64,000 bases of DNA from Pictodentalium vernedei (GCA_031216915.1 CM062289.1:62937741-63001740), one strand, 5' to 3'. Numbered from the stretch's first letter, positions 1 through 13,700 are shown. Translations and numbers: made by a program. The notes: generated by a model from the letters alone, not told the origin.

Positions 1-190
1 TCACTGCGCATGCGCAGTAGAGGCGTAGTATGGAGGTCCTTTAGGACATGATTTCTTTTTGTTTTGGATGCAAATTTTGGGGATTGGGGGGCAAAATTTG
101 TGTTTGGCCCTGGTTTTGTTAGAGTTAGCACCAGCTAAGTCTGGGTCATTGGTAAGTATAAAAAATATATAAATTACTATAAATTTTTTA
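1..190 (+). mobile_element. Right terminal repeat of a DIRS-like element (subfamily C), cut by window edge
   Basis: The bases up to about 165 are close to the reverse complement of the left end at 62276-62460, including the palindrome CTGCGCATGCGCAG and the outer GTCTGGGTCATTGGTAAGTA. The same terminal layout, with more divergence, bounds the 28369-37282 and 46139-58708 elements. The exact right junction is uncertain. Confidence 0.6.
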
Positions 191-445
191 ACTTCCTAGT
201 GGAAATTCCACTCCATGGGTGTCTTAGTAAATCATGTGTCACATACTTTGTTCTAAGTTCATTCATTTAGTTACAGTCTGTTTGCAATTACTCTGTCTTC
301 CAGGGTGTGGCAGGTCGACACTCAATTTAACAATGCCACATTCTATACTACTTATATTATATTTGTGCAATATGTTTATTTGTTATCACTTTACATGTAC
401 GTGTACCGTGAATAAAGAATCTGAATCTGATAGACTTATCTCTAT

Positions 446-986
446 TAGGGCTGTACGATATTCTAAACTGAATACCGGTATCAGCATTAAAAAAAATACC
501 GCGATATACTGGTATATCGAAAGATTGTTCAGATATCTGAACAAACGCACCACAATCGGGACTTGAGCCATCACAGTGGGACGAATTAGCATGCCTTGGT
601 GATACAGTTTGAATAAACCTTTACCCAATGCAGACGATATCAAAATTTATTTTAAATATAATTTTATTGAAGTTTTCCAAAAATTTCAACAAAACAATAT
701 CATGTGACCCCTCATTGGAACGAGCTTGATGTGCTCGTTTCAATGAGGAGTCACATGATATGGTTTTGTTGAATTTTTTTGTTTTTTGGAAAAATATTTT
801 TTTCAACTGCTGAATTTGTGTATTGCGCATAAAAAGATAATATTATTGATTCGAAACATCTTGAAAATTAAATTGTGGGTAAATAAATAATGACGATAAA
901 CCAATATTTTTGTAATTTAAGGTGTTCAGTAGACACTGGTTTGAATACCGGTATGTTTCAGTTTATCAATATACCGTGCAGCCCTA
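446..986. mobile_element. hAT-type MITE, copy 1
   Basis: The ends are TAGGGCTGTACGATAT and ATACCGTGCAGCCCTA, imperfect inverted repeats. They are flanked by 8-bp direct repeats, atctctat (438-445) and atctccat (987-994), which match at 7 of 8 bases. Eight-base duplications and these ends suggest the hAT superfamily. Both ends carry ACCGGTAT-rich palindromic stretches. There is no transposase. A piggyBac-like hairpin element sits inside. Confidence 0.72.
620..834 (-). mobile_element. piggyBac-like hairpin MITE nested in hAT copy 1
   Basis: The left end reads TTACCCAATGCAGACGATAT, which is the reverse complement of the family's right end. The core is the CCTCATTGGAACGAGC hairpin with its AATGAGG return arm. 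The right end is diverged. The same piece sits at the equivalent place in the second hAT copy (6843-7056), so it entered before that family amplified. Confidence 0.55.
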
Positions 987-994
987 ATCTCCAT

Positions 995-1465
995 ATACTT
1001 TATGTGGTCACAGTCTGTTAACTACCTGAAATGGCTTGTGTAACGAACTCACTTCCGTGGACCTAAATAAACCTTCCCAATCGGTGTCAATATACACTCA
1101 CTACTGTGGGAAGGCTACATTCTGTGAATTTCCAACATTTCAGTTTAGTTGTGTTTGCAGCTTTCCTCAAGTTGGGTGTAGGTGTCAGACCTCGAAAAAT
1201 GGCCAAGCACAAGAAAAGTTCTGTATATTTAGGTAATTATTATATTGGCCTTCCTGATTCTTCATGTATTTTAGCTTATTTCGGGCATTCATTGAGTTTC
1301 ACTCAATTTCACTACCATTCAGTTATGACTCCTGACGTAAGAATGAGTTTTATTGAATTTTACTTGGCCTCATGAACAAACCGAAAACCAAACCGAACCG
1401 AGGTTTTTCTCCTCATGAAAAACCAAAACCGAAACCGAACAAGAAATTTAAAAACCTACAGCTCT
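995..1465. other. No gene seen
   Basis: The sequence is AT-rich. Short open frames have no recognisable motif. At 1380-1445 there is an ACCGAAAACCAAACC-type simple stretch, similar in flavour to one near 39985-40030. Confidence 0.4.
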
Positions 1466-1880
1466 ACACTACAAACAAAAGCTGCACATGGATGAATCGA
1501 ATGCTGAATGCGTTTCAATTCCAATAACTATTCCGTTTATTGGTAACAAAAGCAGCTACATCAATTACAAATAACTTTCACTGGCCAACCACTGGCTTAA
1601 ATAATTCAGGGCAAAAGCCGCAATTTAACTGGGCCAATTATTTATCCGTAAAACACGAGTTAAGAATGCAGCAAATATTCTCTGTTCACTACAAACAAAA
1701 GCTGCACATGGACGAATCCAACGCCGAACGCATCTCAAAATCCAATAATTATTCCATTTATTGGTAACAAAAGCAGCTACATCAATTATGAACAACTTTC
1801 ACTGGCCAACCACTGGCTTAAATAATTCAGGGCAAAAGCCGCAATTTAACTGGGCCAATTATTTATCCGTAAAGCACAAA
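1466..1880. repeat. Two-copy tandem duplication, period about 220 bp
   Basis: ACAAACAAAAGCTGCACATG occurs at 1471 and 1691, and the next 190 or so bases follow in both places with few differences. The second copy loses similarity near 1880. Each copy has a short open frame only because of the duplication. Confidence 0.8.
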
Positions 1881-3190
1881 CCAAAATCAGTTGTCAGAAA
1901 TGACCTGGTCAGCCACGGACATATGATTCCAAGAAAATCATATATCCAGGGATGACCACATCAATTCTATAATATCTGTATCCAACTCGATCGAACGCCG
2001 CTCACGTTCCAATCACAATTATCAAGTGTGTTTTCGTGTAACGAAAACACAAGTTAAGAATTCAGCCCCATATTCCCTGATTAACTACAACTGGACAATT
2101 TAGAACTAATATTTCAGGTCATAAAAATCTATCCTCTCCATGAACATCCAGCTCACGAATTAAAAATTCGCCAGCTGAATATTTATTCAAGAAAATCTCT
2201 TAAAGTCACTTACTTGAAATAGTCTCCTGTGTATCAGACAAACTCCAACAAGTTATGGATCTCTATGCCATGAAAACGATGAAACCCTTGTTGCTTCCCC
2301 ATTCTCATGCGCGTCATCTCATAACTTTCCCAAGGAAATCCATCTTAATTCGCTCGGACAGTTTAAAATCCGACCAACAGGCTCAGGGGTCCATTACATC
2401 AACAATAAATCTAAGTTGGTCCTACCTGTACGAATCCAGAAACCCGACTGACTCAAACAAGCCACAAACCCTCTGCACAACACTTCTGCACACAAAGAAC
2501 TCAGTCCGTGCAAATCGACTTATACAATTCAACGTGATTATTCATGCAGCATTCAGGCATGACATCCAAGCGAGACACAAGATTTCTCAGCTTTGCATTC
2601 TATCGACACACTTTCGGATCAAAATAAAATTATTTCCAGTTAACCTCCTAGGTTGATGTGTATTTATGTAATGGGGTTTAAGGTCACAATGGCCAATCAT
2701 GACCACAACATGAATAGAAAGTCAAGTCTAACCAATCGTTTATACCCATGTTGCCCATTTTAACGGACCTCCACCCCAGGCATTGGCCACTGGGCCTATC
2801 TTACCATTAAACCAGAGCCTATTTACCACAGCAAACAAGCACTGCCTCACTTTCCGGGGTCCCCACGGGGGCCTAGGTTAATGTTAAGCATTGACACTGA
2901 CTATCTTGTCACACTTGCAGAGTTCTTACCTGAACAACAAATGTCAATATTGCAGTCAAGCAACGACAAGCAAAATTTTAGCGAAGAACAGTCCAGTTGA
3001 GCTTGGAGGTTGAAGCATTTTTTAATCTTTTCACAGACATTTACAGTGACTGCTGGGAAGAAAATGCAGGCGAGTGAATGATCACTCTCCTCATTTTGAT
3101 TTTGCGAGAGTGAAAAATTCGAGAGAGTGATTTCAAACTGACCAGTACTATACACAAAAATGGCCATACAAAGTTAGTTAGTTTTTCATT
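1881..3190. other. Upstream region without recognisable gene
   Basis: It holds a 133-codon open frame at 2255-2656 with no motif I recognise, and unassigned AT-rich DNA. This is upstream of the first coding exon, so a promoter or untranslated exon of LRRC45 could be here or further left, but I cannot place one. Confidence 0.35.
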
Positions 3191-3191
3191 T

Positions 3192-3290
3192 TTGCTATAA
3201 AAAACATAGCTTATGACCCCTCATTGGAACAAGCTCATTGAGCTCATTCCAATGAGGTGTCATAAGACATGTTTTAAGCAAAAAATAAAA
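3192..3290. repeat. Hairpin MITE core with CCTCATTGGAAC module
   Basis: AACATAGCTTATGACCCCTC and its near-complement, followed by ATAAGACATGTT, form a long stem around AGCTCATTGAGCTC. The module is shared with the piggyBac-like MITEs and with the element at 3538-3998, although the outer sequences differ. Confidence 0.6.
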
Positions 3291-3537
3291 GATTTTAGTT
3301 ATGTGATATAATGTTTTGCAAGTATCGTCTCCTAGTTGGATCAGATAACAGGTGATTGAAATGCAATATATAACTTGATGTTTAAACATAATTTCTACAC
3401 TCATCACGAAGGTGAGTGATTAATTGCTCCCCTAGTGAAACGTTTAGGAGAGTGATGGCGATTCGCCGAATGAGAGTGATCACTCTCCTTTCTCGTCAAT
3501 CCCTTCATTTAGACTTTGATCAAGTCCTCAGTAAATA

Positions 3538-3998
3538 TTACCGTATTTACTCTATGTTTTGGGACACTCTATGATTTGGGACACACATTTTTTCCAGAAA
3601 ACTATATTTTTTTATGCTACAAAGTTTGGGACATTCAGGAGATTTGTTTCCAGTTGGCCCGTCGCAAGTAGCAGACGACACTCATAAAAAAAATTCTTGA
3701 GTAACTAAAAATTTTCATTTTTTGCTTCCAAAACATAGCTTGTGATCCCTCATTGGAACTGGCGCAATGCGCTCGTTCCAATGAGGGAACATAAGCCATG
3801 TTCTGGAAGCCAAAAATGAAAATATAAAAAAAAATTGGATGGCAATTTTCGTATATAGTGATGGAAAACGAATCACACACAACTTTATTCAGCATCATAT
3901 CAAGACCAGGCTGTGTTCTTTCCCCATTTTCTAAGAATTGGGACACCTGTGAAAATAATTATTTTTAGCTGTCCCAATACATAGAGTAAATACGGTAA
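3538..3998. mobile_element. MITE with TTACCGTATTTACTCTATG ends
   Basis: TTACCGTATTTACTCTATG at the left and CATAGAGTAAATACGGTAA at the right are perfect inverted repeats 460 bp apart. Next to them lie GGGACA-rich segments. A central hairpin (about 3705-3825) carries the CCTCATTGGAAC module. There is no coding capacity, and the superfamily is not resolved. Confidence 0.75.
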
Positions 3999-4119
3999 TT
4001 TGAAATTGAAATGTTTGAAATTGGTGAGAAAAACACATGTCTGGATTCCTGGACACCAAGGAAAAGCCATGGTTGGTTTGATAATTTTGATTCAAGTGGT
4101 ATTTACTCAATGTTTTTTT

Positions 4120-4652
4120 ATGCCCCCTGACTTAAGTCAGTGGCATATAGTGATTGAAGTGTGCGTGTGTGTGTCCATGTATGTGTGTCCGAGCCAATAA
4201 CTCGAAAAATGTTAGGGCCACAGTCCTCAAACTTCACACAATTATAAAGGACCATGGGGGAGTGTGTCGCACACCATAGCCGGGTTCGTACCTTCAAGGT
4301 CAAGATCACATTTCAAGGTCACACTAAAAATCGGTCAATATTCGTGCCTCTGCCATAACTCGGAAACGAATCATAGTACAATTGTTAAACTTTTTACAAA
4401 TGTTAAGGACAGTCAGAAAGTGTGTTACGTATAATAGTTTCCGCTGCATCTGCAAGGTGAAGCTCACAATTGACCTTCATATGTTCAAGGTCACAAATCG
4501 TGTCTCAAGCATAACTCGAAAACTATTAGGGCTACAATCATCTAACTTCCTCAATTATAAAGGACAACGGGTGGATGTGTCAAACCACAGCTAGGTTCGT
4601 AAGGTCAAGGTGGGGGGGGGGGGCATGTGTTACCTTAGTAACATTTTTCTTG
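4120..4652 (+). mobile_element. ATGCCCCC-type Helentron-like element next to exon 1
   Basis: It starts ATGCCCCCTGACTTAAGTCA and ends with GGGGGCAT, a small hairpin TGTTAC-CTTA-GTAACA and TTTTTCTTG. The inverted 5' end placed inside the 3' end, plus a terminal hairpin and TCTTG, recurs in other insertions here (20314-21765, 59787-60034) and resembles non-autonomous Helentrons. Inside are copies of an AAGGTCA-rich unit. It ends about 14 bp before the AG of the first coding exon, so its T-rich tail borders the acceptor. Confidence 0.55.
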
Positions 4653-4690
4653 TTCTCTTTTTATTTAGAGCTAGACACACAGATAACAAA

Positions 4691-4782
4691 ATGGATCCAG
4701 AAGAATTCAGGTTGACGTATTTAAGACTTTGCAAAAATAATCAAGTTGAACCACTTGACTGTATTATTGATCAGTTAAAAAA
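4691..4782 (+). CDS. LRRC45: LRRC45 exon with start codon (residues 1-30)
   Basis: The exon probably begins at 4669, after a pyrimidine-rich acceptor ending TTATTTAG, so an untranslated exon should lie upstream. ATG at 4691 is preceded by ACAAA, a good animal start context. Thirty codons plus AA are followed by the donor GTAAGT. The sequence MDPEEFRLTYLRLCKNNQVE resembles the LRRC45 N-terminus (EEF, then a Y-LC pattern), which precedes the first LRR. Phase 2 matches the next exon, whose first base completes a lysine codon. Confidence 0.85.
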
Positions 4783-7700
4783 GTAAGTTACTGTTTTGAG
4801 ATATACTTATAAAATATATAGAGGATATCTAATGTTTTTTTGTGAATACCGGGATTTATCTCATGAATGAGTGAGAGAATTCGTATTTTCACGAGCAGCT
4901 TGCTGCGAGTGAAAATACAAATTCTCTCACTCACGATTGAGATTAATCCCAGTATTCACAAGAAAACATTAGATTTCCTTTTTATTATACCCCTTTCATT
5001 TGAAGCTTCAACTGAAACAATCCAAACCGACGTCCATACCACGCAAGAAATCTGTTTATACAATCAGCTGATCGCTGTTTCCGCTGACACAGATCACATT
5101 GGATGTTGTGTACATCGACACAAAATAGTTTTCGGGATTGTTGACATAATTATGACGTCTTGTTATACTCGCTAGTGGAGCGAGAACAACTTTTGTTTTG
5201 CACTTGTGAAAATTCATTTGTAAATTTCAAGTTCACACGAAATGTTAATCACCGAGGTGTTTGATCTCATAGTGAGGGGAGAACAAAATTTATTTTTTAC
5301 CGATTCCTATTATAATTAGATGTTAGGGGTGTAATAAAATTCAATTGTTTGGTTGTAGAGGGGGACAAATTGCCAGAATGACCATATTGTTCTTGCACCA
5401 ATGCTGTAAAAAGTGTCCGAGAGAAGATTTTTTTATCCTTCAAATGCTAGGTAAAACCTCATGTGTCATGACAATAAACAATTGAGCTATTATTATGCCT
5501 CAAAGTTAGTTTGTCCAATCAGAATGCTGGAATACCATCTACAGTTACAACTAAAAGTCCTGTCCTGAAATGCGCACATATAGCACGTTGATATGCGCGT
5601 TAATATACGCGTTATGACCATAGTAAGGCTATCAAATTGTGTGCATGCGGCCTGTGCACAAGCAATGTTTCAGCCAATGGACCTCCGGGTAACCCGGAGG
5701 TCCATTGGCAGAAACATTGCCTATGGTTGCTATGAGGAACCAGGAGAACCTGCCGTGCTTTGGATGTCATTCGATATGGCAATTGTGCGCAATTCCTACG
5801 CGCAATTAAGCCTAGATAAGCGCACATTTCGTGACAGGACTTATAGTTTTAACTGTAAGGGTTCTACCATATCGGGTAACTCACCTAACTCATATTGACG
5901 AGAGCGAAGGTCGAGTCCAATAGGGAATTAACTGACACCATATATACCATATTAGGCCACCGACAAACTGTGTAACGAATATATCTTACCGACTGCTGCA
6001 TCGATGCACAGAGCTAATAACAACAGCGATCAAAATTAAATGAGAGAATTCTCACAATGTGTTCACGTGTCTTTGCCTTGTTACAGTTTATGGGAGAGTA
6101 CAGGCACTCTCCCATAAATTGTAACAAGGCAAATTCATACATACAATATACCAAACAGTTTCATTTCAAAGGTAACATGACACACATCCACAGAATATGA
6201 AGCCTTTTAAGTTGCCTAACCTGCACTTCAGACCAAGTATGGGCTTCCAGCGCTCAATCTTTCAACTTGAAGCATTTATCAGCTGCCCCCATTTTGAATA
6301 ATCAATAAACAAAGGGGAGATTACCCATAGCTGTCAGCATATATTGATGTTGACAGCCAGTATATGGTTTTATATGCAGTCTGCATGTGACATCTTTGAA
6401 CCAATGAAATTCTTGGATACTTGTAGGAGGTAAGATATTATTTGATATCGGGTGAGTAGCAGCCATAACTATTTTGATCAAATTGATTCATTTCCCCTTG
6501 CTTCAAATTTTCAAAATTTGAATTAAAACAAAGTAAGAGAATTTAAGTACCAAAAATATTTTCACTGTACCGTATTTATTGATTTAAAACATTAAATATT
6601 TAAAAAAAGGACAGGAAATTTTATTTGTTGTCCCAAAATTTCTTTGATGTTTTTACGGCTCTATACAGTAGGGCTGCACGATATTCCAAACTGAATACCG
6701 GTATCGGTATTCAAAAAAATAGCGTGGTATACCGGTATATCGAAAACTGTTCAGAAAAATAAACATAAGTACCACAATCGAGGCTTGGGGCATCACAGTC
6801 GGAACGAATTAGCATGCCTTGATGACGCGGTTCGAAAAACATTTACCCAAGGCAGACGATATCAAAATTTATTATTTTAAAAAAAAGTTAATCAGATTTT
6901 CTAAAATAAATTCTCCAAAACAATATCATGTGACCTCTCATTTGGACGAGCTCAACGAGCTATAGTTTTGTTGAAATTTTTGAAAATTTAATTTTTCAAC
7001 TGCTGACATTGTATATTACGTGAGCACATGCAGACGATTCCTTGGGTAATGGGATAATATTATTCATTCGGGGGTACAGTTAAAAAACTCAAGACATCTT
7101 CAAAATTCAATTGTGGGTAAATAAATAATGATGATAAACCGATATTTTTAGCTCACCTACATCTGTAAGATGTGGTGAGCTATTGTGATAACCTCGGGCA
7201 TCAGCGTCGGCATCCGGCGTGTCCAATATTGTAAGATTTCATGTTAAGGTGAATTTCTCAAACATCAGTGGGCTCAGGCCTTTGATATTGCATATGTAGG
7301 TTGTAGGGGACTATCAGAACAGTATTTAACCCTGAAACTACGACTTTTTTCCAAATTTCAGCTAAAATTTACTGCCAAAAGTTGTTGTAAGATTGCAGAT
7401 TGTGCTGGTTTAACTTCTCATTACTGTTGATTTTCATATTTCAATAACAACTGTAGGTATTAACCCTACTGTATGCAGAATTTTAACGGAAATTTTCTTT
7501 TTTTACACTCAAAATTTTCATGTTTTTCTCGGACTTAGTAAATTTTAAGTTGTAAAACTTTGTAAACTTTGTGTTTAGGTGAGTTGTGTTTCTATGTGTC
7601 TTTCCAGGCGATTAATATTCTACGCTTGGGTTACTGAACTCCATTGCAGTAATATTTAACCCTCATTACATGCATATTTGAGGAATTTGAGGCTGATTTT

Positions 7701-10700
7701 CTGCCAAAACTTGTAAGAATTAGCGTTTAGGTGTTGTAAGAATTTGCGTTAAAGTCAGCTTTTGTGCAGATTGTGGTGCTTTAACTTCTCATTACTGTTG
7801 ATTTTCATATTTCAATAACAATTGTAGGTATTAACCCGACTGTATGCAGAAATTTAACGGAAATTTTCTTTTTTTTCAGTCAAAATTTTCATGTTTTTCT
7901 CGAACTTAGTAAATTTTAAGTTCTAAAAGTTTGTGTTAAGGTGAGGTGTTAAGCTGAGTTCTCAAAGATCAGTGGGCTCAGGCCTTTGATATTGCATATG
8001 TAGGTTGTAGGGGACAATCAGAACAGTATTTAACCCTGATACTATGACTTTTTTCCAAATTTCACCTAAAATTTTCTGCCAAAATTTGTTGTAAGAATTT
8101 GCGTTTAGGTGTTGTAAGAATTTGCGTTAAAGTCAGCTTTTGTGCAAATTGTGCTGCTTTAACTTCTCATTACTGTTGATTTTCATATTTCAATAACAAC
8201 TGTAGGTATTAACCCTACTGTATGCAGAATTTTAACGGAAATTTTCTTTTTTTACACTCAAAATTTTCATGTTTTTCTCGGACTTAGTAAATTTTAAGTT
8301 GTAAAACTTTGTAAACTTTGTGTTTAGGTGAGTTGTGTTTCTATGTGTCTTTCCAGGCGATTAATATTCTACGCTTGGGTTACTGAACTCCATTGCAGTA
8401 ATATTTAACCCTCATTACATGCATATTTGAGGAATTTGAGGCTGATTTTCTGCCAAAACTTGTTGTAAGAATTAGTGTTTACGTGTTGTAAGAATTTGCG
8501 TTAAAGTCAGCTTTTGTGCAGATTGTGGTGCCTTCACCTCTCATTACTGTTTATTTTCTCATTTCAATAACAACTGTAGGTATTAACCCTACTGTATGCA
8601 GAAATTTAACTGATTTCTTTTCTTTTTTTCAGTCACAATGTTCACGTTTTTGTCTGACTTACTCAATTTTAAGTTCTAAAAGTTTGTGTTAAGGTGAGGT
8701 GTTAAGGTGAGTTCTGTTTCTATGTGTCTTTCCAGGCAATTGATATTGTACGCATGGGTTACTGAACTACATTGCGGTAACGTTGCGCCCTTCCTACATG
8801 CATATTTGAGGAATTTAATGGGGATTTTTGGGACTTATATTCACTTTCTTTAAAAAAAATTTTTTTTAACTTTTTTTTTTTATTTAATACTTTCTCATAC
8901 TTGTTACTAGTAACTTTAAGGCTTATTTTAGTTGTTGATGTGATGTATTTTTGTTGGGACTTATAGTCACTTTCTTGAATGAATGTTTTTCCGCAACTCC
9001 TCTTTAACCAATGAATGTACTTCAATTACAATTTCAGTGATTTATGAAAGCCTTTCCTAATTCTTATTTATGATTTAATACCTGGCCTCACGATTCATAT
9101 TCTTAATCATAAACATTTCTAAAAGAAAAAAATGCTTTTATATCCAATGATTCTATGTTGAATTGATATATAATAAATGCAGAAATATAGACTTTCCAAA
9201 GCCATCACATAAACCACATTAATCATTTGATGCCTAGTTAATGATTTATATTAACTAAATATTAGGCAGGTTACATTGGAACGACATTATCAAACGCGAA
9301 TGTAGGTGAGCGTTGGGATGTAACATCCCTCTTGTAATTACACCGGTATTCAATCGATATTGGTTTGAATACCGGTATATATCGGTTTATCGATATACCG
9401 TGCAGCCCTACTGTACAGACTATATTTTATAGTCTTATCAATTTTTTATGCTGAAGCAAACATTTTCTTTAGTTTCCTCAACAGATTAAAGGTGATTTCT
9501 TGAACATTTAAAAGTGCTTTGTTAACCCTTTTCATGTAGTAATGAAAGTAAATGTATGTAAGGCTATTTCAGATATGCATGTAGCGATACGTTTTATTTG
9601 TAAACAAATATCAAACTTTGGACAGCGTAGATTGTTTAATGTCATCATGGATACACACTGGTGCAAGTTACTGTTGATGATTCTGCGCGGTGCTGTCAAT
9701 AGCGGTTTCAGAAAAATAAAGTCCAGTCGTTCTTTGTTTCTCATGAAAATTTATTAATCCTTTACCCAACGAATCGCCCGCATCTGCCCGCGTGATATGC
9801 AAATTCAGCAGTTGAAAAAATATTATATTTCAAAAAATTTCAACAAAACCATATCATGTGACCCCCTCATTGGAACGAGCTCGTCAAGCTCATTCCTACG
9901 AGGGGTCACATGATATGTTTTGTTGAAATTGTTTGAAAAAAATTAAAAAATTATATATAAAATAATAAATTTTGAGATCTTCTGCATTGGGTAAAGGGTT
10001 AATCCCTTGAGTTACATAAACTTTCGACATAATAAATATGTTACAAGGCTTGTAGTTAGCTGATACATTTTCATACAGGGCTCTGAGTGTTCATATCAGA
10101 TTCTGCTTTGCCTCACCTGATATGAACTCTCATCGCCTTGTATCAAAATTTATTATAAACACACTATTAATTGAAAATAGAATATATTTTCATTTTTGGA
10201 ATTCACTTTAAAAAAATTTCACAATCCTTTATAAGTATTTTCAATCGTTTCTTGAATCCAGCACCCTATGTAATGACATGTAACTAACTTGCCCAAAGCA
10301 TTTTTACTGCCTTAGTCATTATATATTTTCATGTAGCATGTGATATGGCAGTTACCAGTTTTTTTATAGCCAGAAAGTGTGACTAACCATGTGCACTACA
10401 CAGAGTTAGTCACACTCTCTGGTTATGAAAAAATTTCATTTCTTACTGAATAACTAACTCTGTGCACTGTACAGCCTTAGGGTAAATGTCATCTATATCA
10501 ACTCTTTACCCAATGAAATAGTCAAAACCAGCCAGTACTATTCAAACTCAGCTTAAGAACCCTCATTGGGTTTGTTTTTAGTGAATTCCAAAAATGAAAA
10601 CATATTCTATTTTCTATTGTTCATATGACTATGTAATTTAACCGCTAAATATCACTACTGTTTGACGATCTTTTCCTGGTCCCCTGAAAATTCACAGTGT

Positions 10701-13700
10701 GGAATCTGATTCTGTATCATCATAGTATCATGGACTATTTATGGGTGCATTTGAATTCATGTAATTAGCTGTTCCGGTCGCAGAGAGTATTTTATTCAAA
10801 GCTGGAATGGGTGCGTTCGAAAGGCTGTCCAGGTTTATTATTGTATTCATGCGCATTGGGGGATTCACCGGAAGTGTGCACCTGTTACAAAAATAAACGT
10901 AAACAAAAATAGTTCTTTTTTACTTCAATCCAATTTACCGAAAAAAGGTTGGGGGAATTGTTAATGCTAGAGTTGCCATATGATGTTGAACTATAAGTCA
11001 TATAATAAACCTTTTATCGCTACTGTGAAGTGATCTGGGTTGTCGCATCACATCACGTTGAGACTGCAGCAACTCGTTTGATCCTGTGATCTGACCTCCT
11101 CAACTCGACGTGACACTATGACCGAGATCACTTCACTGTAGTGATAATATGTCTGTATCCGCCAGCTATGCCATGTAACTTATATTATCAGGTGCCAATA
11201 CGTATTGTCAGATACAAAGTATTGAATATGAACCTGTTATTAACCCTTTACCTAACATAGCAGCCGACAATGGTCAGAAAATTAATCAGAATAAGCCTGC
11301 CATTGCCTAAAATTCTCGGAAGTGTCTCAATAAAACCATACAAATATGGATATCATTAGAACAAGCTCATTGAGTATGGGTTTATTGAAAAATTGCGAAA
11401 TTTGTTTTTGAAAAACGTGAAATTTAATTTATTTTTTAAAAATACTGTTAAGTAATTGGTTAAAGAAAGTATTAACTCTCACCAAATATGACAAGATGAT
11501 TCTTATAAAAAATGTCCTGTCCCTAAGACATAGCTGATGAGGTCTCAATGGAATGAGCTTGATGAGCTTGTTCAATGAGGGGTTATTAGCTACATGTGAT
11601 GAGGCAAAATTGAAGAAAGAATAACATTTGAATGTCAACTTTTGTGAAGAGTATTGGTTGGAGGTGATCATTACTGTAGCATGGCCAAGCTTTCCCATGG
11701 AGCTGGGTTAACAAGCATACACCAACCCTAATATTAAATTGTGATATGGTAGAGTGGAGTAGGTAACTGTGGGAAAATAAATGTTAGCAGGGGAGAGTGG
11801 GTCACTGAGGGTAAAGGAACACTGAACTGGTCTCGGCAGGCTGTTGGTCAAGCCTGCCTGACAAATTGCTGACTTCTCTTCTGGTATTTCTGGTGGAACA
11901 GTACGGCCACCATGGATTGGCCACTTACCATGGGGTACAGTGGAGCCCACTTAATTGGATATCGCTTAATTGTATAATCCTGTTAATTGAATAAAATTTT
12001 CAAACACAAAACCATTTACCATACCTTCAGTACAAATTTGATCTGTTAATTGCATATGGGTTGTAGAGTAAACTCCTGTTAATTGTATATAAATTTTTGT
12101 AATATGTCGAAAACATTACTGTGACACATACCAAATTCCCCTTATTTATCAACCTTTTTGGCCTCACTACATCCAGTACAGGCATTTATTCTATTATATC
12201 TTGTTTGACAGAGCTCAATGAGCTCTGTCGAACAAGATATAATAGAATAAATGCTCAGTTTACCCCCAGAACACAGGAAACTGACCAAATCCTTGTTAAT
12301 TGTATACTCCTGTTAATTGAATAATTTTCACTGGCAAAATGGATATTCAATTAAGAGGATTCTACTGTATTAGATTGCAACACTAATTATAGGAAGAGTC
12401 ATCAAAAATTTAATTAATGAAGCACCGGGTACAACCCGGTGCTTCATTAGTTAAAATTTTGCTGATGACGATATTTTATTACCTGGTAAACGCATGTGTA
12501 GACATCACTGCCCATGCAAGGATTATGACCAGTCCACGGTGACTGTACTCTAGCTGCAGTGGTTAGGTCTCTCTGCTATGGTTTTGCAGTGATATGGGCA
12601 GACTGGGCCACCAAGGGGTTAATAAGTAAAAGGTAGAAATGCACAGAATGAAAATTAACTCATTCAATATGAATTTATTTTGTCTGCATATTGTGTCTTA
12701 AGTAATTGAATAATTGGAATTTGGTGTCACAGGTGTACAGTAAATATGTTTAAATAGGGTTTTTAGCTGCGACTAGCAGCTCTATAAGTGGCAATGTCGG
12801 TCTCTCTGTCGGTCTGTCTGTGACCAACGAGTTTCAAAACTCAATAACTTTTGAAATACTTTATGGAATGACTTTATATTTGGCATGTAAGTGTATCTTT
12901 TTGATGTCTAGCCACTGTTCAATGCATGTGTTGTTCCAAATATTTTTCTTGAAGTTATGGCCCTTGATGAACTTAGAATTTTGTGAGATTGCACCACCCG
13001 TCACAGCTACGGTGTCGATGTCGCGATTTTTGTGTAATACCCCGGTATGTGTACAATAAAATGTATCTAAATGGGATTTTGGTATGACAGGTGTATAGTA
13101 AATCTGTGTAAATAGGGTTTTGTGTAACAGGTGCGAAATTGGACCAGGCCTCAAGGTTAGAATCACTGAATGAAGGAATCGGCTTGGACATTATTAACTT
13201 TTTTGTAATTATTGTGTTTTTGTATATCCTCAAAGTACTTTCACTTGCTTAGCAGAAATTCAGTAAATGTTTTCACCTCAATACAGCTTTAGGTTAATTC
13301 TTGCTTTCATAATCATATCTTGGATCAAACAGTTTTTTGTTACTGGTCCATAATTTTTTAGTGGAATGTGATGTGAAGATAAAACTTATGCTACAAATGT
13401 GACATAATCAGATAGTAAATCACCAACAGAATTGGATTTTTGACATCCTCATTTACAGATAGTTAATTGCTAATAAAATTGGATTTTTGAAATCTTCTTT
13501 ACTTTCAGTAATTATTGTGTTTTTGTATATCCTCAAAGTACTTTCACTTGCTTAGCAGAAATTCAGTAAATGTTTTCACCTCAATACAGCTTTAGGTTAA
13601 TTCTTGCTTTCATAATCATATCTTGGATCAAACAGTTAACTTCAACTAATTAAAGCCAAAGTCTTGGCATAGTTGTAAACTGCAAACTAATTGAAGCCAT

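Larger units (their letters stand above)
6669..9410. mobile_element. hAT-type MITE, copy 2, enlarged by insertions
   Basis: It has the same TAGGGCTGCACGATAT and ATACCGTGCAGCCCTA ends as copy 1. It is flanked by ctatacag (6661-6668) and ctgtacag (9411-9418), an 8-bp duplication with one mismatch. The hAT sequence proper is the outer 480 bp on the left and 75 bp on the right. The middle is a 2.2-kb Helentron-like insertion. Confidence 0.75.

Noticed and set aside
2255-2656. 133-codon frame upstream of LRRC45
   Set aside because: No motif, no homology that I recognise, no splice pattern. A length expected by chance in a 64-kb window.
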